Origin: JAVZJR01 sp037447235
GTDB lineage: Archaea; Micrarchaeota; Micrarchaeia; Anstonellales; Bilamarchaeaceae
Assembly: GCA_037447235.1 (NCBI GenBank)
Contig: JBBIHC010000014.1
Location: 1-18,273 of the forward strand
DNA length: 18,273 bases
Direction of reading: 5' to 3'
Positions 1 through 7,113 of the stretch are shown one piece after another. The notes beneath the pieces are model-generated. The model was not told the DNA's origin. It did not search any database and was given only the letters and a program-made list of their open reading frames with translations. Position 1 is the first letter of the stretch. Each line of letters begins with the position of its first letter. Both the position numbers and the translations under genes were made by a program.

Positions 1-1
1 T

Positions 2-1498
2 TCCCAAAATAATACACTGTTAAGTAACACAGTATACGACAACTCCCAGCACGGCTTGTACATATTCAATTCCAATTCAACAAATTGCACAAACCTGCAC
101 ACTTACAACAATATGTATGATGTTTATGTCAGGTCAGCAGCAACCCCGTTTATCATTTATATCACGAACTTGACAATAGATAATCCTTCTGGAACTTATG
201 CAAATTATACGGCCCTTGACATAACAGATACTGTCAATGCAAACACCAATTACTCAATAAACTGGACAAGAAACTCATCAGCATTGCCAACAGGTTATAC
301 TTCATTCCGCAACAAGTGGGTAAACATAACAAATCAATCAGGTTCTGTCAGCATAGATTACATTGCCTGGCGCTGGCAGAATTCTGAATCAACTGGTTAT
401 AACGAAGCTAAATTTGAACTTTGGAAATATGACGGGGTCAACTGGACAATGCTTAATGACACCCCAGACACGACAAACAACATCCTTTCACTGACAGATA
501 TGGATCCAGCCAGCGAATATGGCATATTGCAAAACTCTACCATGCCACCTGGTGGCGGCGGAGGGGGCGGCGGAGGATGCACCAGAGATGTTATCCTGAC
601 AATAAGCACAGACTGCTCCACAAATGCTCTAGTGGTTAATGTCTCAACAGCAGAAGGAATGCCATTGGCAGGCAGGGAGCTTTGGTTGTCTGGAGGAAAC
701 CTATACGGCATTAATCTGACAACTAATGAGTATGGAATAGCCACATATACGCTTCCGCAGGCATTTTTGCCTGTAAATTATTCAGTAATGTTCCCAAGAC
801 AGGGTTCATACTGCTCAAATGAACAGCAGTTTACTTTCCTGTCCTGCTATCCGCAGTGTGATTCAAACAACAGATGCCAAGAAGATGAATATTGCGAGTC
901 AGGCATATGCAAGCCTGTTGAGTGCATCTGCGGCTATATCCAGGACCACCAATGCGTGCCTTATGAATGCTGCAGCGATTCAGATTGCAATGAAACCAGC
1001 AGGTGCTTGAACAACGTGTGTGTCCTGATAAACTATTCCATCCAGATAGAAGACGACAACGTAAGCACTGGCGAAAACTTTACTCTAACTGTGTTTGAAG
1101 ATGGAACGCCTTCAGAAGGAACAGAGGTTATTGTGGTTTATCCCAACGGCACTGCCGATACGCTCACCTCTGATGACAACGGCAGAATAATCCTCACGGC
1201 AAAGGATGATGGAACATATCTGTTTTATATAAAGAAAATGCCTGATGTTAAGACATATGCCTATGCATACACTGCTGGGGTCTATGTCCCGCCAGAGGAG
1301 AAGCCTCCAGAAGGCGAAGGCCCGCTGCCAGAGCAGCCGCCAGTTCAGAAATGCTGCCTGTTTGGGGTATGCTACGAGTTCTTGTGGATATGCTGGTACT
1401 GGTGGGCTGTTTTGCTGGTTTTGGCCCCCCTTGCCTATTACCTATACAGAAAATATGCCCGCGGCCCGGGCTCGGGCTCAGGCAGGGGAAGAAGCTAG
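2..1498 (+). CDS. Membrane-anchored surface protein, C-terminal part (5' end outside window)
   Basis: The frame is open to the left edge, so the N-terminus is missing and about 498 residues remain. The first ~40 residues (nt 2-140) look like the last turns of a NosD/PbH1-type right-handed beta-helix, with Asn/Ser/Thr-rich strands such as NNTLLSNTVYDNSQHGLYI. A beta-rich domain with many N-x-S/T sequons follows, then a run of nine glycines (nt ~551-577). Next come a bacterial Ig/carboxypeptidase-regulatory-like segment (nt ~580-840), a Cys-rich segment with about 16 cysteines (nt ~840-1025, probably disulfide-knotted), and a second Ig-like segment (nt ~1030-1280). A Pro/Glu linker leads to one transmembrane helix (nt ~1375-1450) and a short basic Gly/Ser/Arg tail. 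That predicts an extracellular, probably glycosylated protein with a C-terminal anchor. The specific function is unknown. Its TAG stop overlaps the TAG of the convergent neighbour. Confidence 0.8.
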   Translation, partial: SQNNTLLSNTVYDNSQHGLYIFNSNSTNCTNLHTYNNMYDVYVRSAATPFIIYITNLTIDNPSGTYANYTALDITDTVNANTNYSINWTRNSSALPTGYTSFRNKWVNITNQSGSVSIDYIAWRWQNSESTGYNEAKFELWKYDGVNWTMLNDTPDTTNNILSLTDMDPASEYGILQNSTMPPGGGGGGGGGCTRDVILTISTDCSTNALVVNVSTAEGMPLAGRELWLSGGNLYGINLTTNEYGIATYTLPQAFLPVNYSVMFPRQGSYCSNEQQFTFLSCYPQCDSNNRCQEDEYCESGICKPVECICGYIQDHQCVPYECCSDSDCNETSRCLNNVCVLINYSIQIEDDNVSTGENFTLTVFEDGTPSEGTEVIVVYPNGTADTLTSDDNGRIILTAKDDGTYLFYIKKMPDVKTYAYAYTAGVYVPPEEKPPEGEGPLPEQPPVQKCCLFGVCYEFLWICWYWWAVLLVLAPLAYYLYRKYARGPGSGSGRGRS

Positions 1499-2604
1499 AA
1501 TCCAATGCCAAGGACCTGCGTAAGCATCACCAAAAACAAGGCAAAGAGCAGAAGGCCGGCAAAAAGGTGCATCTCTTTTATGTATTTATCGCGCGATGCG
1601 CTGACCCTTTCGACCGTGCTTTTTCCCAGGAAGATCGCCGCTGCGATTATGACCATGGGAAGGATGAAGACGAGATTGTAAAGGAGCAGATACAAAAGCG
1701 CATTTAGGGTTACTGCCTTTGCGAGCATGCTTAAAACAATCAAATAGGGCCCGGAGGAGCAGGGAAGCAGGAAAAGGGAACAAAAAACTGCGGCTGCGGC
1801 AACTGCCGGGAGCGAGGTGGCGCCTGCAATGATCTTCTTCATGTACGGACGGAGGAACATCGGAATTTCCACAGCCATGAAGCCCGGCCTGTAGTTGAAA
1901 TAGGCGTTAATCTCCATCACGGAAAGCACAAATGCAGCAATTGTCATTATGACATAGAACCCGGACGTGATTTCCGGGCTGGCCAGGCTGAGGACGTTGT
2001 GGATTCCCAGCCCCATAAGCAGATAGAGGCAGAAAACTATCCCTATGAAAATGGCAGAAGCAAGAAGCATTTTTTTTCTTCCTTCCGTAGTCAGTATTAC
2101 TCCCAGCATCATCACCATGACTGCTATCGTGCACGGGTTGATTGAATCGACAATCGCGGCTCCGACAAGCACCGGGATGGTCACGGTTACTTCAGGGTTC
2201 TCTTCCCTTATCTCGCTGAAAGAAGTTTCGGTAAAAATCCCGCGGAGGCTTTCATTCTTTATGTGTTCCGCCAATATTCCTTCAAATCTTACTTTATTCA
2301 CTTCCCCGATTATCAAAGAGCGGCTGTCAATGACTGTCGTGGGCACGCCGCCTTCCGCAGGGTCTTTCCCGAATTTCACATAATAGTTGAACATTTCCTG
2401 CCGGTTTGCGGCATTTTTATAAACTTCCTTCTCAACCACGTTTATCTGATGCTCAGCAAAAGTCGTATTCAGCGATTCCTTAAGCACGGTTTCCATCCTG
2501 GCGCAATGCGGGCAGCCGTCGCCGTAATAGAATATGATTTCCAGCGGCGCGGCGATCAACATTGAAAAAGCAAGCAATAGTAGCAGGCAAAGTTTTAATT
2601 TCAT
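1495..2604 (-). CDS. Secreted thioredoxin domain fused to DsbD/CcdA-type membrane electron transporter
   Basis: Predicted 369 residues. A hydrophobic signal segment (residues 3-19) is followed by a thioredoxin-like domain with the redox motif CPHC (31-34) and a cis-Pro region (GGVPTTVID). From about residue 135 there are six to seven membrane helices of the DsbD/CcdA superfamily, with both conserved cysteine motifs: SINPC in the first helix and LLPCSSGPY in the fourth. In this family electrons pass from cytosolic thioredoxin through the membrane cysteine pair to an outside acceptor; here the acceptor would be the fused thioredoxin domain. That role is inferred from domain order. I prefer the ATG at 2604 over an upstream TTG at 2625, because it starts the signal peptide directly and has GGAGGG (2615-2620) upstream. 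It is divergent from metG and shares a TTTAAA box with it. Confidence 0.8.
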   Translation of the reverse strand: MKLKLCLLLLLAFSMLIAAPLEIIFYYGDGCPHCARMETVLKESLNTTFAEHQINVVEKEVYKNAANRQEMFNYYVKFGKDPAEGGVPTTVIDSRSLIIGEVNKVRFEGILAEHIKNESLRGIFTETSFSEIREENPEVTVTIPVLVGAAIVDSINPCTIAVMVMMLGVILTTEGRKKMLLASAIFIGIVFCLYLLMGLGIHNVLSLASPEITSGFYVIMTIAAFVLSVMEINAYFNYRPGFMAVEIPMFLRPYMKKIIAGATSLPAVAAAAVFCSLFLLPCSSGPYLIVLSMLAKAVTLNALLYLLLYNLVFILPMVIIAAAIFLGKSTVERVSASRDKYIKEMHLFAGLLLFALFLVMLTQVLGIGF

Positions 2605-2646
2605 CTCAATCCATCCCTCCAGCAAAAGTGATTAAATAATAAGCAT

Positions 2647-2658
2647 AATATTTAAAAA
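2647..2658. promoter_or_regulatory. Shared TATA box between the thioredoxin-DsbD gene and metG
   Basis: AATATTTAAAAA has the symmetric core TTTAAA at 2651-2656. A start point 26-27 nt away is about 2680 on the plus strand, giving a ~30-nt metG leader with an SD. On the minus strand it is about 2627, giving a ~23-nt leader that contains GGAGGG. No second equally good box is seen in the 105-bp gap. A weaker ATTAAATAA lies at 2632-2640. Confidence 0.55.
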
Positions 2659-2709
2659 TCAAATGCAGGCTGAATTGATTCTGTCTGATAAAAACCTGTT
2701 TGGTGATGA

Positions 2710-4743
2710 ATGACAATGACAAAATATTACCTGACAACTGCAATTCCGTATGTCAATGCTGCCCCGCACCTTGGCCACGCGCTGGAGATGGTGCAGACGG
2801 ATGTCATCGCAAGGTATCAGCGGCTCCGTGGCAAAGATGTGCAGCTTACCACCGGTGCTGACGAGAACAGCCTGAAAAACGTTCACGCTGCCGAAGCCAA
2901 AGGAATAACCGTGGCTGAACTATGCGAAAAAAATGCAGCGATTTTCAGGAAGATGGCTGAAGAAATCGCCCTCAGTTTCACGAACTTCCATAGAACCTCT
3001 GTGCAAGAGACCCACTGGCCGGGCGTGCAAAAATTATGGCAATTATGCGACAAAGCTGGTGACATATACAAGAAAAAATACCGGGGGCTTTACTGCGTGG
3101 GCTGTGAATCTTTTTACGAAGAGAGCGAGCTGCCGGAGGGCGTGTGCCCGGAGCACCGCACGAAACCTGACATCGTGGAAGAGGAAAACTATTTCTTCAG
3201 GCTTTCAAGATACGAAGACAAACTGCTGGAATTGGTGGAAAGCGGCGAGCTTCGCATATTGCCGGAAACAAGAAAGAACGAGACAATAAGTTTCATAAAA
3301 GGCGGGCTGGAGGATTTCAGCATCTCGCGCTCGGTAAAAAGGGCAAAAAGCTGGGGCGTGCCGGTGCCCGGAGATGAGAGCCAGATAATGTATGTCTGGT
3401 TTGACGCGCTCAGCACTTATATGACCGCCATCGGATACGGTACTGACGAAAAAAAATTCAACAAATACTGGCCTGCAGATGTCCACGTCATAGGCAAGGG
3501 CATCCTGCGCTTCCATGCGGTCTATTGGCCGGCAATGCTTCTTTCGGCAGGGCTGCCGCTTCCGAAAACCATTTTCGTGCACGGCTACATAACAGTAGAA
3601 GGCCAGAAGATGAGCAAAACCATAGGGAACATAGTGGACCCGTTCGTAATAACCAGAAAATACGGGGTTGATCCGCTTCGCTATGTCCTGCTAAGCGAAG
3701 TTCCGACCTTTGACGATGGTGATTTTTCAAAGCGGGCGTTGATTGAAAAGAACAACAGCGAATTGGTCGCAAACCTCGGAAACCTTGTGAACCGGACGCT
3801 TGTCTTCATCGCAAACAACTTTGGCGGCATCGTGCCAGAAGCCGGACATAGCGAGGGCGATGCTGCTTTTTTGGAGTCCCAGAAGCAGCAGGCGGAAAAA
3901 ATAACGAAGTTGCTTGAGGACATGCGAATAAAAGAAGGGATAGACGCGATTATGGCTTATTCGCGAAACGCCAACAGGTACTTCCAGGACAATGCCCCGT
4001 GGAAAACGATAAAGGAAGACCGGGAGAGGGCGGGGGCAGTGCTGAACGTGCTGATAAACCAGGTAAAGGACCTGGCGATAATGATAGCGCCATATCTGCC
4101 AAACACAAGCAAATCAATATACAGGCAATTGAACATCAATGAGCTTGGCTGGGATGGCGTCGGAAAAAAGCCGATAACGGCAGGGCACAGGATAGGGAAA
4201 CCAGAAATATTATTCAGGAAAATTGAAGAGCCTAAGGCGCAGGAAAGGCAGCAAAAAGGCGATGAACGGAAGATAACCTTTGATGACTTAGACATTGAAG
4301 TCGGGGAGATAATGGAAGTAAAAAAGCACCCGGATGCCGAGAAACTCTTTGTTGAAACCGTGGCGCTGGGCGATGGAAAAAGGCAGATTGTCTCTGGCCT
4401 CGTGGGGCACTACACCGAAGCAGAACTTCTTGGAAGGAAGGTTGCAATACTGAAAAACCTTGCCCCTGCCAAACTGCGCGGAATGGAATCCCAGGGGATG
4501 CTCTTGGCAGTGGAGGATGCCGGAAAAGTGGAGCTGCTTTCTGACGACCAATGGAAAAGAGGGGACAAGGTTTTGGCAAAGGATTCCGCAGAAGCGCGCG
4601 GGCCAAAACCCCAGATCACTATTAAAGAATTTTCAAGGCTTAAACTTGAAGTAGCAGGCAATACCGCTTATGCTGAAGGAAAAGAGCTTCTCGTCTCTGG
4701 CAAGCCGATAAGGACAAGAATGGAAAAAGGAAAGATATGCTAA
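2710..4743 (+). CDS. metG: Methionyl-tRNA synthetase
   Basis: Class Ia synthetase that charges tRNA-Met with methionine. The Rossmann catalytic core carries HLGH (residues 20-23, the HIGH motif) and KMSKT (300-304, the KMSKS motif). The connective insertion has one zinc knuckle: C129, C132, C146 and H149. The helical anticodon-binding domain spans roughly 340-510. A C-terminal EMAP/Trbp111-like OB-fold tRNA-binding domain (about 523-615, with GRKVAILKNLAPAKLRGMES) is fused on, followed by ~60 residues I do not recognise. At 677 residues it is a usual length for the fused form. Two in-frame ATGs lie at 2710 and 2716. GGTGATG (2702-2708) is 1 nt from the first but 7 nt from the second, so 2716 may be the real start. 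It ends 30 bp before the convergent S8e gene. Confidence 0.96.
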   Translation: MTMTKYYLTTAIPYVNAAPHLGHALEMVQTDVIARYQRLRGKDVQLTTGADENSLKNVHAAEAKGITVAELCEKNAAIFRKMAEEIALSFTNFHRTSVQETHWPGVQKLWQLCDKAGDIYKKKYRGLYCVGCESFYEESELPEGVCPEHRTKPDIVEEENYFFRLSRYEDKLLELVESGELRILPETRKNETISFIKGGLEDFSISRSVKRAKSWGVPVPGDESQIMYVWFDALSTYMTAIGYGTDEKKFNKYWPADVHVIGKGILRFHAVYWPAMLLSAGLPLPKTIFVHGYITVEGQKMSKTIGNIVDPFVITRKYGVDPLRYVLLSEVPTFDDGDFSKRALIEKNNSELVANLGNLVNRTLVFIANNFGGIVPEAGHSEGDAAFLESQKQQAEKITKLLEDMRIKEGIDAIMAYSRNANRYFQDNAPWKTIKEDRERAGAVLNVLINQVKDLAIMIAPYLPNTSKSIYRQLNINELGWDGVGKKPITAGHRIGKPEILFRKIEEPKAQERQQKGDERKITFDDLDIEVGEIMEVKKHPDAEKLFVETVALGDGKRQIVSGLVGHYTEAELLGRKVAILKNLAPAKLRGMESQGMLLAVEDAGKVELLSDDQWKRGDKVLAKDSAEARGPKPQITIKEFSRLKLEVAGNTAYAEGKELLVSGKPIRTRMEKGKIC

Positions 4744-4773
4744 TGGCTTTTTGCCCTCTCCAACTGCTTTATT

Positions 4774-5157
4774 TCAGGTTAAAAGGACGCCGTTGACAAT
4801 GCCGTCCTGGCCAACGCGGTTGGTGACCCGGACCTTGCCGAACTCCGTCTCTATGATGGCGCCTTTCGTAATGATGTTCATGCGCACGTATTCTGGGTTG
4901 TGGCTTTCAAGCACGCGGATTATTTTTGCCTTTTTTATCCCATCCTTTGTGGCAACGTTGACGGTTGCCGCCTTCTTGAGCTTTGGCGCCTTTCCGCCGC
5001 CCCTCGTCCTTCTTGTCTCGCGCACGTCTTTTTCACCGACTTTTGTTGAAGAGAAAAAACCGCCGATGTGCGCCAGCTTTTTATCCATCGACTTGACCCT
5101 CTTGGCGCCAGTGCCTCTGCCGGCTTTCTTTGTTTGCGGCTTATGATATTGTTTCAT
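4774..5157 (-). CDS. rps8e: 30S ribosomal protein S8e
   Basis: A 127-residue basic protein of the archaeal/eukaryotic eS8 family, which is absent from bacteria and is a key marker of domain for this window. The N-terminus (MKQYHKPQTKKAGRGTGAKR) is a very basic rRNA-binding tail. The central GGFFSSTKVG and RETRRTRGGGKAPKL blocks and the C-terminal strand pattern around ITKGAIIETEFGKVRVTNR are typical. The length matches archaeal homologues (about 125-130). The ATG is preceded by GGAGGG (5163-5168) at a 5-nt spacing. It is divergent from the Cgi121 gene and likely uses the same TTTAAA box at 5204-5209. Confidence 0.95.
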   Translation of the reverse strand: MKQYHKPQTKKAGRGTGAKRVKSMDKKLAHIGGFFSSTKVGEKDVRETRRTRGGGKAPKLKKAATVNVATKDGIKKAKIIRVLESHNPEYVRMNIITKGAIIETEFGKVRVTNRVGQDGIVNGVLLT

Positions 5158-5200
5158 TATGATCCCTCCTGTAAATAGCGGAAAAGTATTTGTAGCAACA

Positions 5201-5212
5201 GCTTTTAAATTG
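5201..5212. promoter_or_regulatory. Shared TATA box between rps8e and the Cgi121 gene
   Basis: GCTTTTAAATTG has its TTTAAA core at 5204-5209. The core centre is 27 nt before the Cgi121 ATG (5234), which predicts a leaderless transcript. Read the other way, initiation near 5180 gives rps8e a ~23-nt leader containing its GGAGGG. The core is nearly symmetric, so one box could serve both genes. Confidence 0.6.
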
Positions 5213-5233
5213 TTGGTATTCCACCATTTTTTG

Positions 5234-5599
5234 ATGAAAGAATTAAGGGTTTACAGGTGCAGAAAGGAGAATCTGCCCTGGGTTCCGGAAAGCGCAATTG
5301 CCGTATCGCCCGCAGCAGTGTCCTCAATGGAAGAAGTGCAGCTTGCGTATGTGCTGGCAAAGAAGGCGTTTGAGAGCGGGAAGAACATAGCGAAAAAATT
5401 CAAGTTTGAGTTTTTGCTCTGGCTTACAGGCAGGACAGACATAAACTCCGCTCTGAATGCGGCCGCCCCGAAAACGGGAGACTTTTTCGTGATTGCCTTC
5501 AGGCGCATGAGATTGGCCGGCGCCAGGAAAGCTGGATTAAAGAAAAAAGCCGAACCGCTTGCGCTTGAAAGAATCTCGTTAAGCAGGATAAAAAACTAG
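5234..5599 (+). CDS. cgi121: KEOPS complex subunit Cgi121-like protein
   Basis: Predicted 121 residues. It resembles the Cgi121/TPRKB family, the KEOPS subunit that binds tRNA and helps Kae1 make t6A at A37 of ANN-decoding tRNAs. The diagnostic stretch is the helix-loop-strand KFEFLLWLTGRTDINSAL followed by a hydrophobic strand DFFVIAF. In the family this reads roughly as EFLLYLSGxRQIxxAI then xxVVVAF. An N-terminal helix with VQLAYVLAKKAFESGKNIA precedes it. The frame is open upstream to 5159, but ATG 5234 lies 27 nt from TTTAAA, so I choose it as a leaderless start. No other KEOPS genes are nearby. It converges on the Glu-rich gene with a 2-bp gap. Confidence 0.75.
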   Translation: MKELRVYRCRKENLPWVPESAIAVSPAAVSSMEEVQLAYVLAKKAFESGKNIAKKFKFEFLLWLTGRTDINSALNAAAPKTGDFFVIAFRRMRLAGARKAGLKKKAEPLALERISLSRIKN

Positions 5600-5601
5600 G
5601 G

Positions 5602-7005
5602 TTACAATCCTATCTGTTTTGCGAGAATCTCCCTGTCAAGCGGCAGTTCTATCCCGAGTACTTCATGTATGAACAAAAACATGTCAAGCGCTTTCTGCTT
5701 GTCGGTTGTTGTCCTGGCAACCATCTCCTTGAATGAAAGATCCCTGCCGATCAGCTCGTAGAGCATTAGGCCTTCCCTGCCGTATTTCTTGTATATTGTA
5801 AAGGCATCCTCTCCGTACTTCTTCTTCACGACATCCCGGGTCATGGGCTTCAGCGCCACTACCACGTTTTCAATCAGGTAATTCAGTATTTCATAAACCC
5901 TGTAGAGCGGGATTTCGAGCTTAATCGCTATCTCAACCACGTCCCTTTCGCCGTCTACCGCCCCGAGGACGCGTTTTCCCTCATCCTTGAACTTGAGCAG
6001 GACGTTTGCATTTACCTGTACTGATTTTATCACATCTAAGGGGAGCCTGACAGGCAATTCAACCGGGTTCGGTATCGTCACCGTTTCCTTTGGCATTCCT
6101 TCCTTTTCCATCTCCAGCATAGGCGCAAAGCCCCCTTCCTCGGCTTCAGCCTTTGGGACCGCGGCCGGCTCCTTCTCTTTGGCCTCCTTTTTCCCGCCCG
6201 GGTATTCAAGTTTTATTATTCCCTCCTTGTCAAGAAAATCCAGTATCTCTATGAGCTTTGACTCGCTTATGCCGACTTCCTTCATTATCTCTTCCGCTGT
6301 TTTCTGGCCGTCAATGAGGTTGTAAACCTGAAGGCCGATGTCGCCGTATTTTTTCTTTATGGTTTTCTCCACATCGTTTTCCTCTTCCGGCTCCTCAAAA
6401 CGGAACTCCTCCTCTTCGGCAGGAGCCTCCTCGCCTATAGAAACTTCCTCTTCGGGTTGTTCTGCCTCCTCTTCCCCGCGTTCTTCCACTTCGGCTTCCT
6501 CCTCCCCGGCAGGCGCCTCCCCGGCGGCCTCCTCCTCGGTTTTCTTTTCTTTTTCCTCTTCAATCTCACCTATCGGCTTTATCTCCTCAAAAAACCCTTC
6601 CTCCTCTTTCTCTTCCACTTCTTCAATTCTTTTTTCCTCTTCGGCTTCTTCGGGCAAAACAGGTTTTTCCTCCATTTCCTCAGGAACTTCTTCCGGCTCT
6701 TCCTTCCTTGCCGGTTTTTTGGCTGCCTTGGCCGCAGGAGGCTTTTCAGCAGGCTGCTCTTTCGCGCCGGCAGGCACCAGCTCAACCATCTCGGCCTCCT
6801 TCATATAGTCAATAACCGGATAAAAGATGTTTTCGTCCAGCGCCAGGTCTTTTTTCAGTTCTTCAACCGTTCGTTTTCCGGTAATCGCACGGTATACCTT
6901 CAACCCGAGCTCTCCAAACTTTTTTAGCAGTAGATTCTGGTTCTTGAACCTCTGCAGCGGGCCTTTTTCCGTCTTTTTTATAATATAATCTGCCTTCTCG
7001 GCCAT
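5602..7005 (-). CDS. Glu-rich protein with four winged-helix-like repeats, function unknown
   Basis: A 467-residue acidic protein with no catalytic motif I recognise. Four copies of a ~50-residue module can be aligned by eye at residues 29-79, 217-267, 337-387 and 394-457. Each starts with KK(Y/F)G and an aliphatic helix (GLKVYRAITGKRTVEEL, GLQVYNLIDGQKTAEEI, GKRVLGAVDGERDVVEI). A short helix, a recognition-like helix and a final hydrophobic strand follow, which is the pattern of a winged helix-turn-helix. Residues ~80-215 are a low-complexity Glu/Pro/Ala/Lys linker. No signal peptide or membrane helix is visible. It could be a DNA- or protein-binding scaffold. GGGATG lies 5 nt before the ATG, and a TTTTTAAAAAAG box is at 7034-7046. 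The start codon is confident; the function is not. Confidence 0.75.
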   Translation of the reverse strand: MAEKADYIIKKTEKGPLQRFKNQNLLLKKFGELGLKVYRAITGKRTVEELKKDLALDENIFYPVIDYMKEAEMVELVPAGAKEQPAEKPPAAKAAKKPARKEEPEEVPEEMEEKPVLPEEAEEEKRIEEVEEKEEEGFFEEIKPIGEIEEEKEKKTEEEAAGEAPAGEEEAEVEERGEEEAEQPEEEVSIGEEAPAEEEEFRFEEPEEENDVEKTIKKKYGDIGLQVYNLIDGQKTAEEIMKEVGISESKLIEILDFLDKEGIIKLEYPGGKKEAKEKEPAAVPKAEAEEGGFAPMLEMEKEGMPKETVTIPNPVELPVRLPLDVIKSVQVNANVLLKFKDEGKRVLGAVDGERDVVEIAIKLEIPLYRVYEILNYLIENVVVALKPMTRDVVKKKYGEDAFTIYKKYGREGLMLYELIGRDLSFKEMVARTTTDKQKALDMFLFIHEVLGIELPLDREILAKQIGL

Positions 7006-7033
7006 GAAACATCCCTTTCTAATATTTACAGTG

Positions 7034-7092
7034 CTTTTTTAAAAATAATCGTTTTCTGCGGCGCCATGGCTTCTGGCGCAGGTTAAAAATAA
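7034..7092. promoter_or_regulatory. Divergent promoter region of the Glu-rich gene and mtaB
   Basis: Two separate TATA-like boxes are seen. CTTTTTTAAAAA (7034-7045) serves the minus-strand gene starting at 7005. TTAAAAATAA (7083-7092), centred about 27 nt before ATG 7114, serves mtaB and predicts a leaderless mRNA. Between them lies a GC-rich inverted repeat, GCGCCA (7061-7066) and TGGCGC (7074-7079). Confidence 0.5.
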
Positions 7093-7113
7093 TTTTGCCA
7101 GAAAATATTTTTG

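Noticed and set aside
397..744. Minus-strand frame with a long Pro run
   Set aside because: It is the antisense of the poly-Gly tract in the surface protein and has no domain or promoter support.
2091..2115. C-box and D-box like words on the minus strand inside the thioredoxin-DsbD gene
   Set aside because: The spacing is 14 nt, the other boxes are missing and the region is firmly coding.
2703..2734. GTGATGA followed by CTGA at the metG start, as a second C/D sRNA
   Set aside because: The spacer is 21 nt, there is no C'/D' pair, and the sequence is explained by the SD and start codons.
6338..6927. Plus-strand Ser-rich and Phe/Leu-rich frames
   Set aside because: They mirror the low-complexity GAA/GAG codons of the Glu-rich gene on the other strand.
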